Below, piece after piece: positions 51,092-59,300 of a stretch of 64,000 bases of DNA (the first letter of the stretch is position 1; each line of letters begins with the position of its first letter). A model generated the notes under the pieces. That model ran no database searches, had not been told where the DNA came from, and saw only the letters and a list, made by a program, of their open reading frames with translations. The position numbers and the translations under genes are program-made. The stretch comes from Taibaiella soli (GTDB taxonomy: Bacteria > Bacteroidota > Bacteroidia > Chitinophagales > Chitinophagaceae). The DNA is taken from the NCBI RefSeq assembly GCF_003236175.1, contig NZ_QKTW01000011.1, forward strand, positions 62,001 to 126,000. The letters run 5' to 3'.

Positions 51092-51107
51092 CCCGTCTGG
51101 GGCACAC
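51092..51107 (+). repeat. attR core
   Basis: CCCGTCTGGGGCACAC is identical to the tRNA-Leu end at 34744-34759 but is not preceded by a tRNA body. It marks the right edge of the island. Confidence 0.85.
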
Positions 51108-51117
51108 TACAAAAAAG

Positions 51118-51147
51118 AAAAGCCGATCAGAGATGATCGGCTTTTTT
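51118..51147 (+). terminator. Terminator beyond attR, probably the native one of tRNA-Leu
   Basis: GCCGATCA, loop GAGA, TGATCGGC, then a run of T. It directly follows the attR repeat, so before integration it would have followed the tRNA. The remaining space to msrA (51148-51402) shows no gene. Confidence 0.85.
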
Positions 51148-51402
51148 GTTGAAGTAATTCCTACCTTTTTTTGCAAAAAATGGCATGTCGCCTGAAGTGT
51201 GTATTGTGTATAGTAAGTAAAATATTGATTGTCCCACCTGAATTCCTGATAGATAAGGTAAGTCTTCTAGCTGCAAAAAGTTGTACTTCATTGAACAGTA
51301 CTCCCAATCGCGTATATATGTCAGGGTTGTGGAAGAAAATCCAACATTTGCCACAGGTATCAAAAGAGAACTTGTTTAACTTTAAAAAGAATCAACTTAA
51401 TT

Positions 51403-51891
51403 ATGGAACAAGCAATACTTGCAGGCGGATGTTTTTGGGGAGTAGAAGAACTTATCAGGGAACAGCCAGGTGTTATAGATACTGAGGTTGGCTACACAGG
51501 TGGCGATGTTGCCCATGCAACCTATGCCCATCATGGCACCCACGCGGAGGCAATCAAAATTGACTTCGACCCATCTGTAACATCTTACCGAAAGCTCTTA
51601 GAATATTTCTTCCAGATACACGATCCTACAACGAAGAACCGTCAGGGTAATGATAGAGGAACCTCCTACAGATCCGCAATATTTTATCTGAACGACGATC
51701 AGCAAAAAACAGCCAAAGAGATAATTTCGGAAATAGAAGCATCGGGAAAATGGCCTGGCCAAATTGTGACCGAAGTAGTACCTGCAAAAGAATTCTGGAG
51801 CGCTGAATCAGAACATCAGGATTATTTGCAAAAACATCCACACGGATATACCTGTCATTTCGAAAGACCGGACTGGAAATTAAATAAATAA
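51403..51891 (+). CDS. msrA: Peptide-methionine (S)-S-oxide reductase MsrA
   Basis: MsrA repairs oxidised methionine (S-sulfoxide form) with thioredoxin as electron donor. The 162-aa protein has the catalytic GGCFWGVEE (8-16, Cys10), the conserved [16 protein letters not shown] (42-51) and [18 protein letters not shown] near the middle. The C-terminal HPHGYTCHF carries a possible resolving Cys. The start codon gives the standard N-terminus. It lies just outside the island, between attR and a decayed tRNA end, so it may be cargo of an older insertion; its sequence alone does not show transfer. Confidence 0.94.
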   Translation: MEQAILAGGCFWGVEELIREQPGVIDTEVGYTGGDVAHATYAHHGTHAEAIKIDFDPSVTSYRKLLEYFFQIHDPTTKNRQGNDRGTSYRSAIFYLNDDQQKTAKEIISEIEASGKWPGQIVTEVVPAKEFWSAESEHQDYLQKHPHGYTCHFERPDWKLNK

Positions 51892-51951
51892 AACACCGTC
51901 TGCTAGCAGCGTTAAATGATATTACAACGTGGATTATGATCAAAGCGAGCA

Positions 51952-51972
51952 TTCGATTCTCGTCTGTGATAC
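51952..51972 (+). repeat. Decayed tRNA-Leu 3'-end fragment
   Basis: TTCGATTCTCGTCTGTGATAC matches the tRNA-Leu end at 34737-34757 in 17 of 21 positions, including the T loop. No tRNA body precedes it, and a terminator hairpin follows within a few bases, as after a real tRNA. It looks like an old attachment-site scar. Confidence 0.55.
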
Positions 51973-51973
51973 C

Positions 51974-52013
51974 AAAAAGAAAAGCCTCCCGAAATCGGAA
52001 GGCTTTTCTTTTC
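51974..52013. terminator. Bidirectional terminator
   Basis: AGAAAAGCCTCCCGA pairs with TCGGAAGGCTTTTCT with one mismatch and a two-base loop, flanked by A and T runs. Confidence 0.85.
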
Positions 52014-52112
52014 GTATTGTCTGTCTAGTCCTGCTACTTAAAGAGTATTCAGATTAGAAAACGTCCATTCATTTAGCATTTCATTCCCGTATAATTTCAG
52101 AAACAGAAAGCC

Positions 52113-52418
52113 TTATTCATCTTTTATTTCTGTCGTTGTACTGGTACTGCTGATATTTCCGAAATCATCTCTGGTAATTGTTGAGTCGGTCCGTTTAGTC
52201 CGATTTGATCCTCTGCTGAACAGGATAATCAGCACAAGCAGCAGCACCGTACCTGCAACCCAAATCCAATACCTGCTGAACCACGATCCGACATCCTGCC
52301 CGTTTACTTTTACATCAGGGGACTCTTGTGCATAAGAGTATATCGTGACAAACAGGGACACGACAAACAAGGAGCATCCTCTCCATTTACGATTTAAACT
52401 TGCAATAGTGTTTTTCAT
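52113..52418 (-). CDS. Small exported membrane protein of unknown function
   Basis: A 101-aa protein with a signal peptide ending at about residue 31 (SLFVTIYSYAQ), a short exposed segment, one membrane helix (about 51-68, WIWVAGTVLLLVLIILF) and a Ser/Thr-rich hydrophilic tail (TRDDFGNISSTSTTTEI). This is a common Bacteroidota layout but without a named family. An overlapping upstream minus-strand frame of at most 63 codons (52387-52578, one hydrophobic helix) could be a coupled small gene but is weak. There is no clear operon partner. Confidence 0.65.
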   Translation of the reverse strand: MKNTIASLNRKWRGCSLFVVSLFVTIYSYAQESPDVKVNGQDVGSWFSRYWIWVAGTVLLLVLIILFSRGSNRTKRTDSTITRDDFGNISSTSTTTEIKDE

Positions 52419-52851
52419 AGCTTTTACCTTTAATTAAAGTATTTGATACAATAATTAAACCACCGAAAATAAGCACGCTATAAATAGTTGGGACTGCACC
52501 CATTTTGCTGTTTACCACTTTCATTATCAGTACGGCTGATTTCGTTTGCGAACGACCGCCTTCGACTTCTTTTCTCAATAGAAAATCATCCTCATCACTT
52601 CCCCATCTGACAGCTTTCTTTCTTATTAATCACTTTGTTTTTGACCATAATTTAAATAATTCCACACCCCATTTTCAACACTTAAAACCATACCCTTATG
52701 CAACTCAAAACAAGCACCTCTTAACTAAAGCTTTCAAATAAACATAACCATCCCACAAATCTTATCCATCGAATCTTTAACCCAATGAAAAAAAATTCTG
52801 TTACTACGCTGATAATTGTCCCTGTAGTTGTAAGCATTTTGTTGCCTCCAA
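52419..52851. other. Intergenic region, no firm gene
   Basis: AT-rich space holding only the doubtful minus-strand frame up to 52578. An 88-codon plus-strand frame starting at 52785 runs into the decayed fragment at 52852-52975 and is best explained as a shadow of it. Confidence 0.4.
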
Positions 52852-52975
52852 TCGGATTTTTTCGTCCTCCGAAAAGCCTTTCCTATTTCCACTCAATCAA
52901 ACACTACCGCTCCACTAAAAAAACGCCCGAGCGTGTTATAAATATTGAACTCAAATTTGCCGCGGTCGCTGACGA
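52852..52975 (-). pseudogene. Decayed fragment of a T9SS sorting-domain gene end
   Basis: On the minus strand it encodes KFEFNIYNTLG, identical to part of the sorting domain of the 326-aa protein gene at 54212-55192. It then passes directly into sequence resembling that gene's last bases and terminator (CGAAAAGCCTTTCCTATTTC against CGAAAAGCCTTTACTATTTC at 54178-54197). About 110 bases between these parts are missing. It is a truncated duplicate, no longer coding. Confidence 0.7.
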
Positions 52976-53047
52976 CACTTTACTTGCTTTTTATATTACA
53001 ATAATTAGTAACTTAATTACTTATTCTCCATATTTATCTAGTTACAC

Positions 53048-54121
53048 ATGAAAAGCAAATCCATTCCCTTTATAGCCGGCGCCGGTTTCGCGATTTGGTT
53101 CGGCGTGTGCGCTTGCGGCCAACAGCATAAGCCAACCGAGGAACATGCTAGCGGCGGAGATTCATCGCAACGAACCACAGAGGTGACGGCGAGCAATTTC
53201 GTGCGTGCGGAAACCGATATGTACTTCACTACATCCGTTAAAGAAGCTGGCGGCACAGGACAATTTTTCCATCGTAGTGAACTGATGTCAATCGACCACC
53301 AAATCGTTATTCGCGCCAACCGGGACGTGCTATATTCTTCCGGGGTATTTGATCTGGACGCGGGTCCGGTAACCATCGTACTACCCGATCCCGGAAAGCG
53401 CTTTATGTCCATGATGTCGATAGATGAAGACCAATACGCCGAAACGGTATATGCGCCCGGCACTTTTACCTATACAAAAGAAAAGATAGGCACCCGCTAT
53501 TTGATGCTGGGTATTCGCACATTTATTGATCCCAATGATCCAAAGGATTTGCAACGAGTGAAAGACCTTCAAAACGCCGTTAAGATCAGCCAGGCCAATA
53601 AAGGTTCTTTTGTCATTCCGCAATGGGACGAACTAAGCAGAAAACGAATCCATGATTCTTTGGTTGAAGTAAGTAAAACATTGCCGGATACACGCGGTAT
53701 GTTCGGGACCAAGGCAGAAGTTGATCCTACGCGTCATCTCATAGGAACGGCGACCGGTTGGGGCGGTAATGCCGAAAAAGATGCCATGTATCTTCCCGTC
53801 ACGCCTGCGCAAAATGACGGTAAAACCGCTTACGAATTGACTGTTAAAAATGTGCCTGTCGATGGCTTTTGGTCGGTAAGCGTTTATAACAAGGATGGTT
53901 ATTTTGAGAAAAATAATTTGAACAGTTATTCACTCAACAATATGACGGCGAAAAAGAATGCGGACGGTTCTGTTACCATTCGATTCGGCGGTTGCGGCGC
54001 CAAGTCCGGCAATTGCCTGCCCATTACGCCCGGCTGGAACTACTGGGTACGATTGTATCGTCCCCGTCCCGAAATATTGGATGGACGATGGAAATTTCCC
54101 GAACCCCGGAAGGTCCAATGA
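53048..54121 (+). CDS. DUF1254/DUF1214 domain lipoprotein
   Basis: A 357-aa exported protein. The N-terminus (MKSKSIPFIAGAGFAIWFGV) is followed by CACGQQ, so Cys22 or Cys24 may be lipidated. Residues ~45-160 fit DUF1254 (SELMSIDHQIVIRANRDVLY, VTIVLPDPGKRFMSM, ILGIRTF-like stretch). Residues ~240-350 fit DUF1214 (GFWSVSVYNKDGYF, then NNLNSYSLNN, WNYWVRLYRPRPEILDGRW). Both domains occur together in proteins of unknown role, and no enzymatic residues are known to me. It is convergent with the T9SS gene, with a strong shared terminator. Base composition appears richer in GC than in the flanking intergenic sequence. Confidence 0.88.
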   Translation: MKSKSIPFIAGAGFAIWFGVCACGQQHKPTEEHASGGDSSQRTTEVTASNFVRAETDMYFTTSVKEAGGTGQFFHRSELMSIDHQIVIRANRDVLYSSGVFDLDAGPVTIVLPDPGKRFMSMMSIDEDQYAETVYAPGTFTYTKEKIGTRYLMLGIRTFIDPNDPKDLQRVKDLQNAVKISQANKGSFVIPQWDELSRKRIHDSLVEVSKTLPDTRGMFGTKAEVDPTRHLIGTATGWGGNAEKDAMYLPVTPAQNDGKTAYELTVKNVPVDGFWSVSVYNKDGYFEKNNLNSYSLNNMTAKKNADGSVTIRFGGCGAKSGNCLPITPGWNYWVRLYRPRPEILDGRWKFPEPRKVQ

Positions 54122-54153
54122 TCTGCCAAAGATCCCACTATTTGCTTCATCAA

Positions 54154-54196
54154 AAATAGTAAAGGCTTTTCGGATGACGAAAAGCCTTTACTATTT
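54154..54196. terminator. Strong bidirectional terminator
   Basis: A perfect 19-bp stem (AAATAGTAAAGGCTTTTCG, loop GATGA, complement), shared by the convergent DUF1254 and T9SS genes. Confidence 0.93.
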
Positions 54197-54211
54197 CAAC
54201 AAAATAAAATG

Positions 54212-55192
54212 CTATCGCGCTACTACAAAACGTTCGCGTTTGAGTTGATTATTGATGCGTAGCTCGATACTATACAAACCATTTGCCAGACGGGTGAGAT
54301 CTACTACGGTCTTTTTACCGGTAGTAAGTCCGGAATGCACCAATTGTCCGAGCGTATTATAAATGTTGAACTCAAATTTGCTCTCGTTGCTCATAGCAAT
54401 GTTGAGCTCGTTTTTTGCAGGATTAGGAAAGATCGAAAACAGATCATCGATGTGAACCGTTTCAACTGCGGTTGGTTTAGCGCAGGTAACGGGTTTCGGG
54501 GATTGTGTCACCAGTCTCATGGACGCAGCGCCCGGAACGCCATCGATATTAAGATCGGGACAAAGCATCTGATAACTGCCGTCGATCTGGCAAATCTTAA
54601 TGGCATTTTTTCCATTAAAACCAATGATTGAATTATAGTCGTTCGCAAACTGTGCTGTGACGGCACCTTCGCAGGTTGGAATCGAAGAGCCGAGCGCGAT
54701 TACACTCGTTATCGCCGTGATCGTACTGTTCAGTACTATTTTCACAACTTGTCCGCCAGAAGTGACCATGTACAAATCGTCATCATACCAGGTCAGATCG
54801 CCCGCCGCCGCATAACCGATGGTATCAATATATTGCGCAAACGCCGTGTTGGTACTAACGCGGTATAGCTTTTGACCCGCCTCCGCCAATAAAGTTGTAT
54901 CGTTTAGTCCGACCAGTGATACCGCATCGAGTCCTGTAAAACCGATAGATGTTGCATTTGCAGTTGTGGTATTAATATGAAAAAGTTCACCGCCCGCAAT
55001 GCCCCATAGTTGTCCGTCTGTAGATAATGCAATATCGCCGAATCCAATTCCCGTAGCACCAATAAACTGCCGGGAACAATTGGCCAGATCGAGTGAATAC
55101 AAATCGCCACCGGTAACGGTTGTAAAGATCGGCTGTTGTGCAAAGGCTGTGTGGGTAGCTGCCAATAAAAATGCAATGATGAGTTTTTTCAT
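54212..55192 (-). CDS. T9SS-exported protein with type A sorting domain
   Basis: A 326-aa secreted protein. The signal peptide is MKKLIIAFLLAATHTAFAQQ. Residues ~20-235 form a beta-propeller-like region of repeating short strands (SLDLANCSRQFIGATGIGFG, LYRVSTNTAFAQYI, LYMVTSGGQVVKI), as in proteins that report values in the form of DUF4394 or NHL-like repeats. The last ~80 residues are a type A T9SS sorting domain (FSIFPNPAKNELNIAM, then FNIYNTLGQLVHSG and LANGLYSIELRINNQLKRE). Surface location is expected. A decayed duplicate of its 3' end lies at 52852-52975. It ends in a bidirectional terminator. Confidence 0.85.
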   Translation of the reverse strand: MKKLIIAFLLAATHTAFAQQPIFTTVTGGDLYSLDLANCSRQFIGATGIGFGDIALSTDGQLWGIAGGELFHINTTTANATSIGFTGLDAVSLVGLNDTTLLAEAGQKLYRVSTNTAFAQYIDTIGYAAAGDLTWYDDDLYMVTSGGQVVKIVLNSTITAITSVIALGSSIPTCEGAVTAQFANDYNSIIGFNGKNAIKICQIDGSYQMLCPDLNIDGVPGAASMRLVTQSPKPVTCAKPTAVETVHIDDLFSIFPNPAKNELNIAMSNESKFEFNIYNTLGQLVHSGLTTGKKTVVDLTRLANGLYSIELRINNQLKRERFVVAR

Positions 55193-55325
55193 ACGCAGTA
55201 GTTTTTCATTAAGGTTATAGATATGACGAAGAGTTTGGCGAGAATGTTAGAAATATAATTAGTTCATATATCGAAACAAAAGACCATTCACAATATGCAA
55301 CCGTTCAAACCTACTTGACATAAAG

Positions 55326-55350
55326 AAACCGACATTAGATGTGTCGGTTT
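55326..55350 (-). terminator. Probable terminator of the 348-aa gene
   Basis: AAACCGACA, loop TTAGATG, TGTCGGTTT. The T tract that follows on the minus strand is short (TTTCTTTA), so this is less certain than the others. Confidence 0.65.
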
Positions 55351-55365
55351 TGCATTTCGATTTAA

Positions 55366-56412
55366 TTATTCAGCGTACGACCATGGATACACCGCCTTTT
55401 TCAACCACTTATCTAACTGCTCCTTTTGCTCTGTATCCATAACCTGTTTTGCTCCGTCGATATAAAATCTGTTTTTGTCACCCATTTTATTGGCGTAGTT
55501 GATCTTTGTGATCTCATCTTCAATCGTGCATAAGCCATACTGCTGCCTGATCGTATTGATTTTTGCGATTTTGCTTTTGTCGATTTTGGGAATAAACAAT
55601 GAGTCATTGTAACCAAGACATTCAAACATCAACGGCTCTTTTGACCCCATATATTTTTGCGTAACTACTTTTGGCCCAGCCAGGGCAAACATTAACGCCT
55701 CATTCGGCGTTATGGAAAACTGTTCCAGACCTTTATTGACAACGCTCCAAAACAGAAAATCATTCTCCCCGCTTTCCGCCATCTGAATATTGTGCAGTAT
55801 AATGATATTATAAGCCAATCCATTAAAAGGACCGCTCTGTCCGTTTCCGATAGCATTAATGCCAAGCGTATGCTTTTGCAAAGTATCAAACAGTTCTTTT
55901 TGCACCTTCGCATCTACTTTCCGTACGGTATCTGTATTAACACTCCCATCATTTAAGTCGCTCGAATAGGACCGCACACCCTGATCCTGATCAACAAGTC
56001 CTTGTACATATAAGGCCATCGCCGAAGGAACAATTGTGTCGCCCTTATACAGATCAACCCAGGCCCGGATGCATTGCTGCTGCGGAACACTATAGTATTT
56101 CAGAATATGATTGCTGATGAATTTTTCGTGAAGACCACGCTGCAATAAACCATGCAATTGATTTTTAGCAAACGTAGTGTCACCAGACATCATCCCTGTG
56201 TGAAACGCATTGTACAAATTAATGTTGGCGATGCTGGTATCATTAATCGCACAAGCCATTTTATATTGTTTACAGGCCGCACCATAATCTCCTTTGCAAA
56301 TAAGTTGTTCCGCATTGTTGATGTGATTGTAATATTTGTACCAGGAAGGAGCGAAAGCGAAGCTTTGGGCGCAGGTAATCAATGCACCCACAATTAGACA
56401 TACGAACTTCAT
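55366..56412 (-). CDS. Secreted protein of unknown function
   Basis: A 348-aa protein with a signal peptide (about residues 1-20, VGALITCAQSFAFA end). The mature part is helical with short tandem-like helices (for example HINNAEQLICKGDYGAACKQ, YKMACAINDTSIANINLYNA), consistent with TPR-like repeats in the first ~90 residues. The rest has no recognised family. A family often seen in Bacteroidota with YK-Y--H-N-AE near the N-terminus is known only as hypothetical. It is monocistronic, 174 bases downstream of the preceding minus-strand gene's start. Confidence 0.75.
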   Translation of the reverse strand: MKFVCLIVGALITCAQSFAFAPSWYKYYNHINNAEQLICKGDYGAACKQYKMACAINDTSIANINLYNAFHTGMMSGDTTFAKNQLHGLLQRGLHEKFISNHILKYYSVPQQQCIRAWVDLYKGDTIVPSAMALYVQGLVDQDQGVRSYSSDLNDGSVNTDTVRKVDAKVQKELFDTLQKHTLGINAIGNGQSGPFNGLAYNIIILHNIQMAESGENDFLFWSVVNKGLEQFSITPNEALMFALAGPKVVTQKYMGSKEPLMFECLGYNDSLFIPKIDKSKIAKINTIRQQYGLCTIEDEITKINYANKMGDKNRFYIDGAKQVMDTEQKEQLDKWLKKAVYPWSYAE

Positions 56413-56563
56413 ATTCTTTTTTAAGGTTTAAGTGTTACCAACAATATATAAATACTCCTGTAAAAAGACAATAGCTAAAAACTGTAAACCGTCCGCGTTC
56501 CTTGCTACCCAAATGTTTCGACACACCCCATAAACTTCCCCTATTCCACTATCAACAATTCAA

Positions 56564-56610
56564 GAACGATCATTCCAAAACCCAGCCTACATTTGCGGAA
56601 CGATTATTCC
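56564..56610 (+). promoter_or_regulatory. Two operator-like palindromes around the -7 box of the SDR gene
   Basis: GAACGATCATTCC (56564-56576) and GGAACGATTATTCC (56597-56610) are two copies of an imperfect palindrome, GAAYGATNRTTC. Between them TACATTTG (56588-56595) matches the -7 consensus. This is a typical repressor site for a TetR-type regulator, which is encoded just after the SDR gene. Confidence 0.6.
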
Positions 56611-56636
56611 AAAAACAAAATTTAATCGTTTCAACA

Positions 56637-57386
56637 ATGAAAAAATTAGACAATAAAGTAGCAGTAATAACAGGCGCATCAAAAGGTATTGGTGCTGGTA
56701 TCGCTAAACGTCTGGCAGCAGCGGGTGCTAGTGTAGTGGTGAATTATTCATCCTCTAAAGAAGGCGCTGATAAAGTGGTGGAAGAAATCACTGCCAACGG
56801 CGGCAAGGCGATTGCGGTGCAGGGCAATGTATCGAACAAAGCGGATATCGATCGTTTGTATGCTGAAACGAAGAAAGCCTTCGGCGCTGTGGATATTCTG
56901 GTGAACAACGCCGGTGTTTATAAATTCGGCGCTATTGAAGAAATCAACGCGGAGGATTTCCACAATCAGTTTGATACGAATGTGCTTGGCTTATTGCTGG
57001 CTACCCGTGGTGCCGTAGAAAACTTCAATGAGAACGGTGGCAGTATCATCAATATTGGCTCTGCGGTAACGGATATTACGCCTGTTTACAGCTCGGTGTA
57101 CACAGCTACTAAAGGTGCGGTGAATTCGATCACACAGGTATTGTCGAAAGAATTGGGTGCTCGCAAAATTCGTGTGAATTCGATCAATCCGGGCATGGTG
57201 GAAACGGAAGGTGCACATGCTGCAGGACTTATCGGTGGTGATTTTCATGCGGAAGCAGTGCGTACTGCCCCACTCGGCCGTATCGGTCAGCCGGATGATG
57301 TGGCGGATGTAGCGCTGTTCCTGGCGTCGGAAGATGCGCGCTGGCTCACTGGCGAGATTTTAGTTGCGAGTGGTGGTATCAGATAA
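56637..57386 (+). CDS. Short-chain dehydrogenase/reductase
   Basis: A 249-aa NAD(P)-dependent oxidoreductase of the classical SDR family. The Rossmann motif is TGASKGIG (12-19), the NNAG motif 90-93, and the catalytic residues Ser142 and Y155-x-x-x-K159 (YTATK). The C-terminal SGGI(R) is typical of the FabG-like group. The substrate cannot be read from the sequence. I take the ATG at 56637; an in-frame start 135 bases upstream would cover the putative operators and -7 box. It is followed, after a dispersed repeat, by a TetR regulator, and two operator-like sites precede it, so it is probably the regulator's target. Confidence 0.92.
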   Translation: MKKLDNKVAVITGASKGIGAGIAKRLAAAGASVVVNYSSSKEGADKVVEEITANGGKAIAVQGNVSNKADIDRLYAETKKAFGAVDILVNNAGVYKFGAIEEINAEDFHNQFDTNVLGLLLATRGAVENFNENGGSIINIGSAVTDITPVYSSVYTATKGAVNSITQVLSKELGARKIRVNSINPGMVETEGAHAAGLIGGDFHAEAVRTAPLGRIGQPDDVADVALFLASEDARWLTGEILVASGGIR

Positions 57387-57390
57387 TTTC

Positions 57391-57610
57391 TGTCACTTTT
57401 GTCTTGAAACAAAAGTAACCAAAAGTTCAAGGCTTAACGAAACTAGGCTAAAATGAAAAGGCATACAGCTACAATTATTAAAGCTTACTATTAGACATTA
57501 GCGCAATTCCAGACGAATCTATGCCTCGGCATAACAATTCTTACTACCATCATAATTGCTTTACGCTGTCTGCATTTCATTTCTTAACGCCGAGTTTCAT
57601 TAGGCCGGGG
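57391..57610. repeat. Dispersed ~220 bp noncoding repeat, copy C
   Basis: It begins just after the SDR stop codon. The first bases form a hairpin (CTTTTGTCTTGAAACAAAAG), followed by TAACCAAAAGTTCAAGGCTT, GGCATACAGCT, AAAGCTTACTATTA, CATCATAATTGCTTTACGCT and GCATTTCATTTCTTAACG. The order of phrases equals that of copy A near prmC. The stretch 57611-57704 has no gene. Confidence 0.8.
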
Positions 57611-57704
57611 TGTTAGCCGACAATCGATCTTAAGCAAGGAATGAAAGTGTGTGTAAACGGCAGATGAGACAGGGGCGCTGATTCTGTGAATAATTTAAAA
57701 TGAA

Positions 57705-57712
57705 TAGCTTTG
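57705..57712 (+). promoter_or_regulatory. Putative -7 box of the TetR gene
   Basis: TAGCTTTG matches TAnnTTTG and lies 24 bases before the ATG at 57736. The -33 partner is weak. Confidence 0.5.
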
Positions 57713-57735
57713 CCCCGGCAAGGCTATTTTATATT

Positions 57736-58311
57736 ATGGCAAGAAGTAAAGATTTTGACGAGAATGAGGTGCTGGCAAAAGCGATTCAGCTTTTCTGGCA
57801 TAAGGGATATAATGGTACTTCAATGCAAGACCTGGTGGATGCATTGGGTATCAGCCGGTCCAGCCTGTACGATACTTATACGGATAAGCATACGCTGTTT
57901 CTGAAAGCATTGGAACGTTACCAGAGTATCGGCAATACGAATGTGCTGGAAATTGCTGCTGGTAAAGGTTCAGCGAAGAAGATAGTTCAAAAGCTGCTGG
58001 AATTTGCGGTGAGTGATATGATCTGCGATAAACAACAGAAAGGTTGTTTTATGGTGAATGCAGAGGTGGAAGTGGCGCCGCATGATAAGGAGGTGAATAA
58101 GCTGGTTTGCCGGAATGATCAGCAGATGGAGGATATCTTTTTCGAAGTGATTCAAAAAGGTATTGATAACGGTGAGCTTAAAAGCAAGGATGGACGGGCG
58201 CTGGCAAGATTTGTTTTTAACGCGGTGAAGGGTATGCAGGTAACTGCAAAGTCGACGAAGGACAGGGCTGTGTTTGACGATATTATTAAACTGACGGTTT
58301 CGGTTCTTTAA
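57736..58311 (+). CDS. TetR/AcrR-family transcriptional regulator
   Basis: A 191-aa repressor. The N-terminal helix-turn-helix is plain (VLAKAIQLFWHKGYNGTSMQ, then DLVDALGISRSSLYDTYTDK, about residues 11-50). A helical ligand-binding domain follows, with the C-terminal TetR_C-like segment (ALARFVFNAVKGMQVTAKST). An in-frame ATG 36 bases upstream would place the -7 box inside the gene, so 57736 is preferred. The ligand is unknown. It is located downstream of the SDR gene, which has two operator-like palindromes in its promoter; a matching palindrome before the regulator itself was not found. Confidence 0.9.
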   Translation: MARSKDFDENEVLAKAIQLFWHKGYNGTSMQDLVDALGISRSSLYDTYTDKHTLFLKALERYQSIGNTNVLEIAAGKGSAKKIVQKLLEFAVSDMICDKQQKGCFMVNAEVEVAPHDKEVNKLVCRNDQQMEDIFFEVIQKGIDNGELKSKDGRALARFVFNAVKGMQVTAKSTKDRAVFDDIIKLTVSVL

Positions 58312-58380
58312 TGAATGTGTGGAATGTGTTAATGTGGGTGAATGTGTCGTTCATTGTTCTGGAAATTTCACGCGAAAAGT

Positions 58381-59196
58381 CTAATTTTTCTCACGGCGGA
58401 CACAAAGGCGCGAAGGTGTTTTCTACAATAGCATGAGTAACTGTCCACTGTCAATTATCAACTGAAAAGTTTCACGCGAACACTTAAAGAACAAAAGATG
58501 TAAAGGCAGTCGACGCAATTCTTCGACTCCGCTCAGAATGACAAACGAGTATGTGTCATGTAAAGAAGGGAAGCAGCAAAGGTGCTAATTTTTCTCACGG
58601 CGGGCACAAAGGCACCAAGATGTTTTCTACAATAGTATGATTAACTGTCCACTGTCAATTATCAACTGAAAAGTTTCACGCGAACACTTAAAGGACAAAA
58701 GATGTAAAGGCAGTCGACGCAATTCTTCGACTCCGCTCAGAATGACAAACGAGTATGTTTCATGTAAAGAAGGAAAGATGCAAAGGTGCTAATTTTTCTC
58801 ACGGCGGGCACAAAGGCACCAAGGTGTTTTCTACAATAGTATGATTAACTGTCCACTGTCAATTATCAACTGAAAAGTTTCACGCGAACACTTAAAGGAC
58901 AAAAGATGTAAAGGCAGTCGACGCAATTCTTCGACTCCGCTCAGAATGACAAACGAGTATGTTTCATGTAAAGAAGGAAAGATGCAAAGGTGCTAATTTT
59001 TCTCACGGCGAACACAAAGGCGCGAAGGTGTTTTCTACAATAGCATGAGTAACTGTCCACTGTCAATTATCAACTGAAAAGTTTCACACGAACACTTAAA
59101 GGACAAAAGATGTAAAGGCAGTCGACACAATTCTTCGACTCCGCTCAGAATGACAAACGAGTATGTTGCACGCAAAGGAGCAAAGATGCAAAGCGC
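58381..59196. repeat. Four tandem copies of a 204-bp repeat
   Basis: Copies start with CTAATTTTTCTCACGGCG at 58381, 58585, 58789 and 58993, an exact period of 204. Each holds TGTTTTCTACAATAG, then AACTGTCCACTGTCAATTAT, AAAAGTTTCAC, AAAAGATGTAAAGGCAGTCG, TTCTTCGACTCCGCTCAG and ACAAACGAGTATG. Copies differ at a few positions. The period is a multiple of three but no frame is open through the array. The flanks (58312-58380 and 59197-59300) hold no gene. Confidence 0.95.
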
Positions 59197-59300
59197 ATAA
59201 AAAACGTACCTTGTTGGTTAAGGGAAGGATACATTCATCATATTCGTTCACATTTGACACATTGCCTGATTTAACCAACTAACCATTTGCCCAACTACCA

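Larger units (their letters stand above)
34744..51107 (+). mobile_element. Integrated genomic island in tRNA-Leu, ~16.4 kb
   Basis: Bounded by perfect 16-bp direct repeats, CCCGTCTGGGGCACAC, at 34744-34759 (the tRNA-Leu end) and 51092-51107. A tyrosine integrase lies just inside the left end, and paired TGTTACT sites lie near both ends. Contents in order: integrase, unknown gene, fused nuclease-methyltransferase, specificity subunit, Septu-like pair, HTH protein, helicase-primase, toprim protein, an oppositely oriented peptide-modification cassette, and three small envelope genes. No relaxase, coupling protein or capsid genes are seen, so it is a small non-conjugative element (a mobilisable element remnant or satellite-like island). 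Its coding sequence is clearly more AT-rich than the flanks. Confidence 0.88.

Noticed and set aside
34744-51107. Prophage
   Set aside because: Integrase and replication genes are present but no capsid, tail, portal or terminase genes are seen.
52785-53051. An 88-codon plus-strand frame
   Set aside because: Half of it is antisense to a decayed T9SS-domain fragment, which explains its similarity to an antisense frame of the gene at 54212-55192.
58381-59196. CRISPR array or repeat protein
   Set aside because: The units are 204 bp and nearly identical along their whole length, so there are no variable spacers; stop codons occur in every frame.
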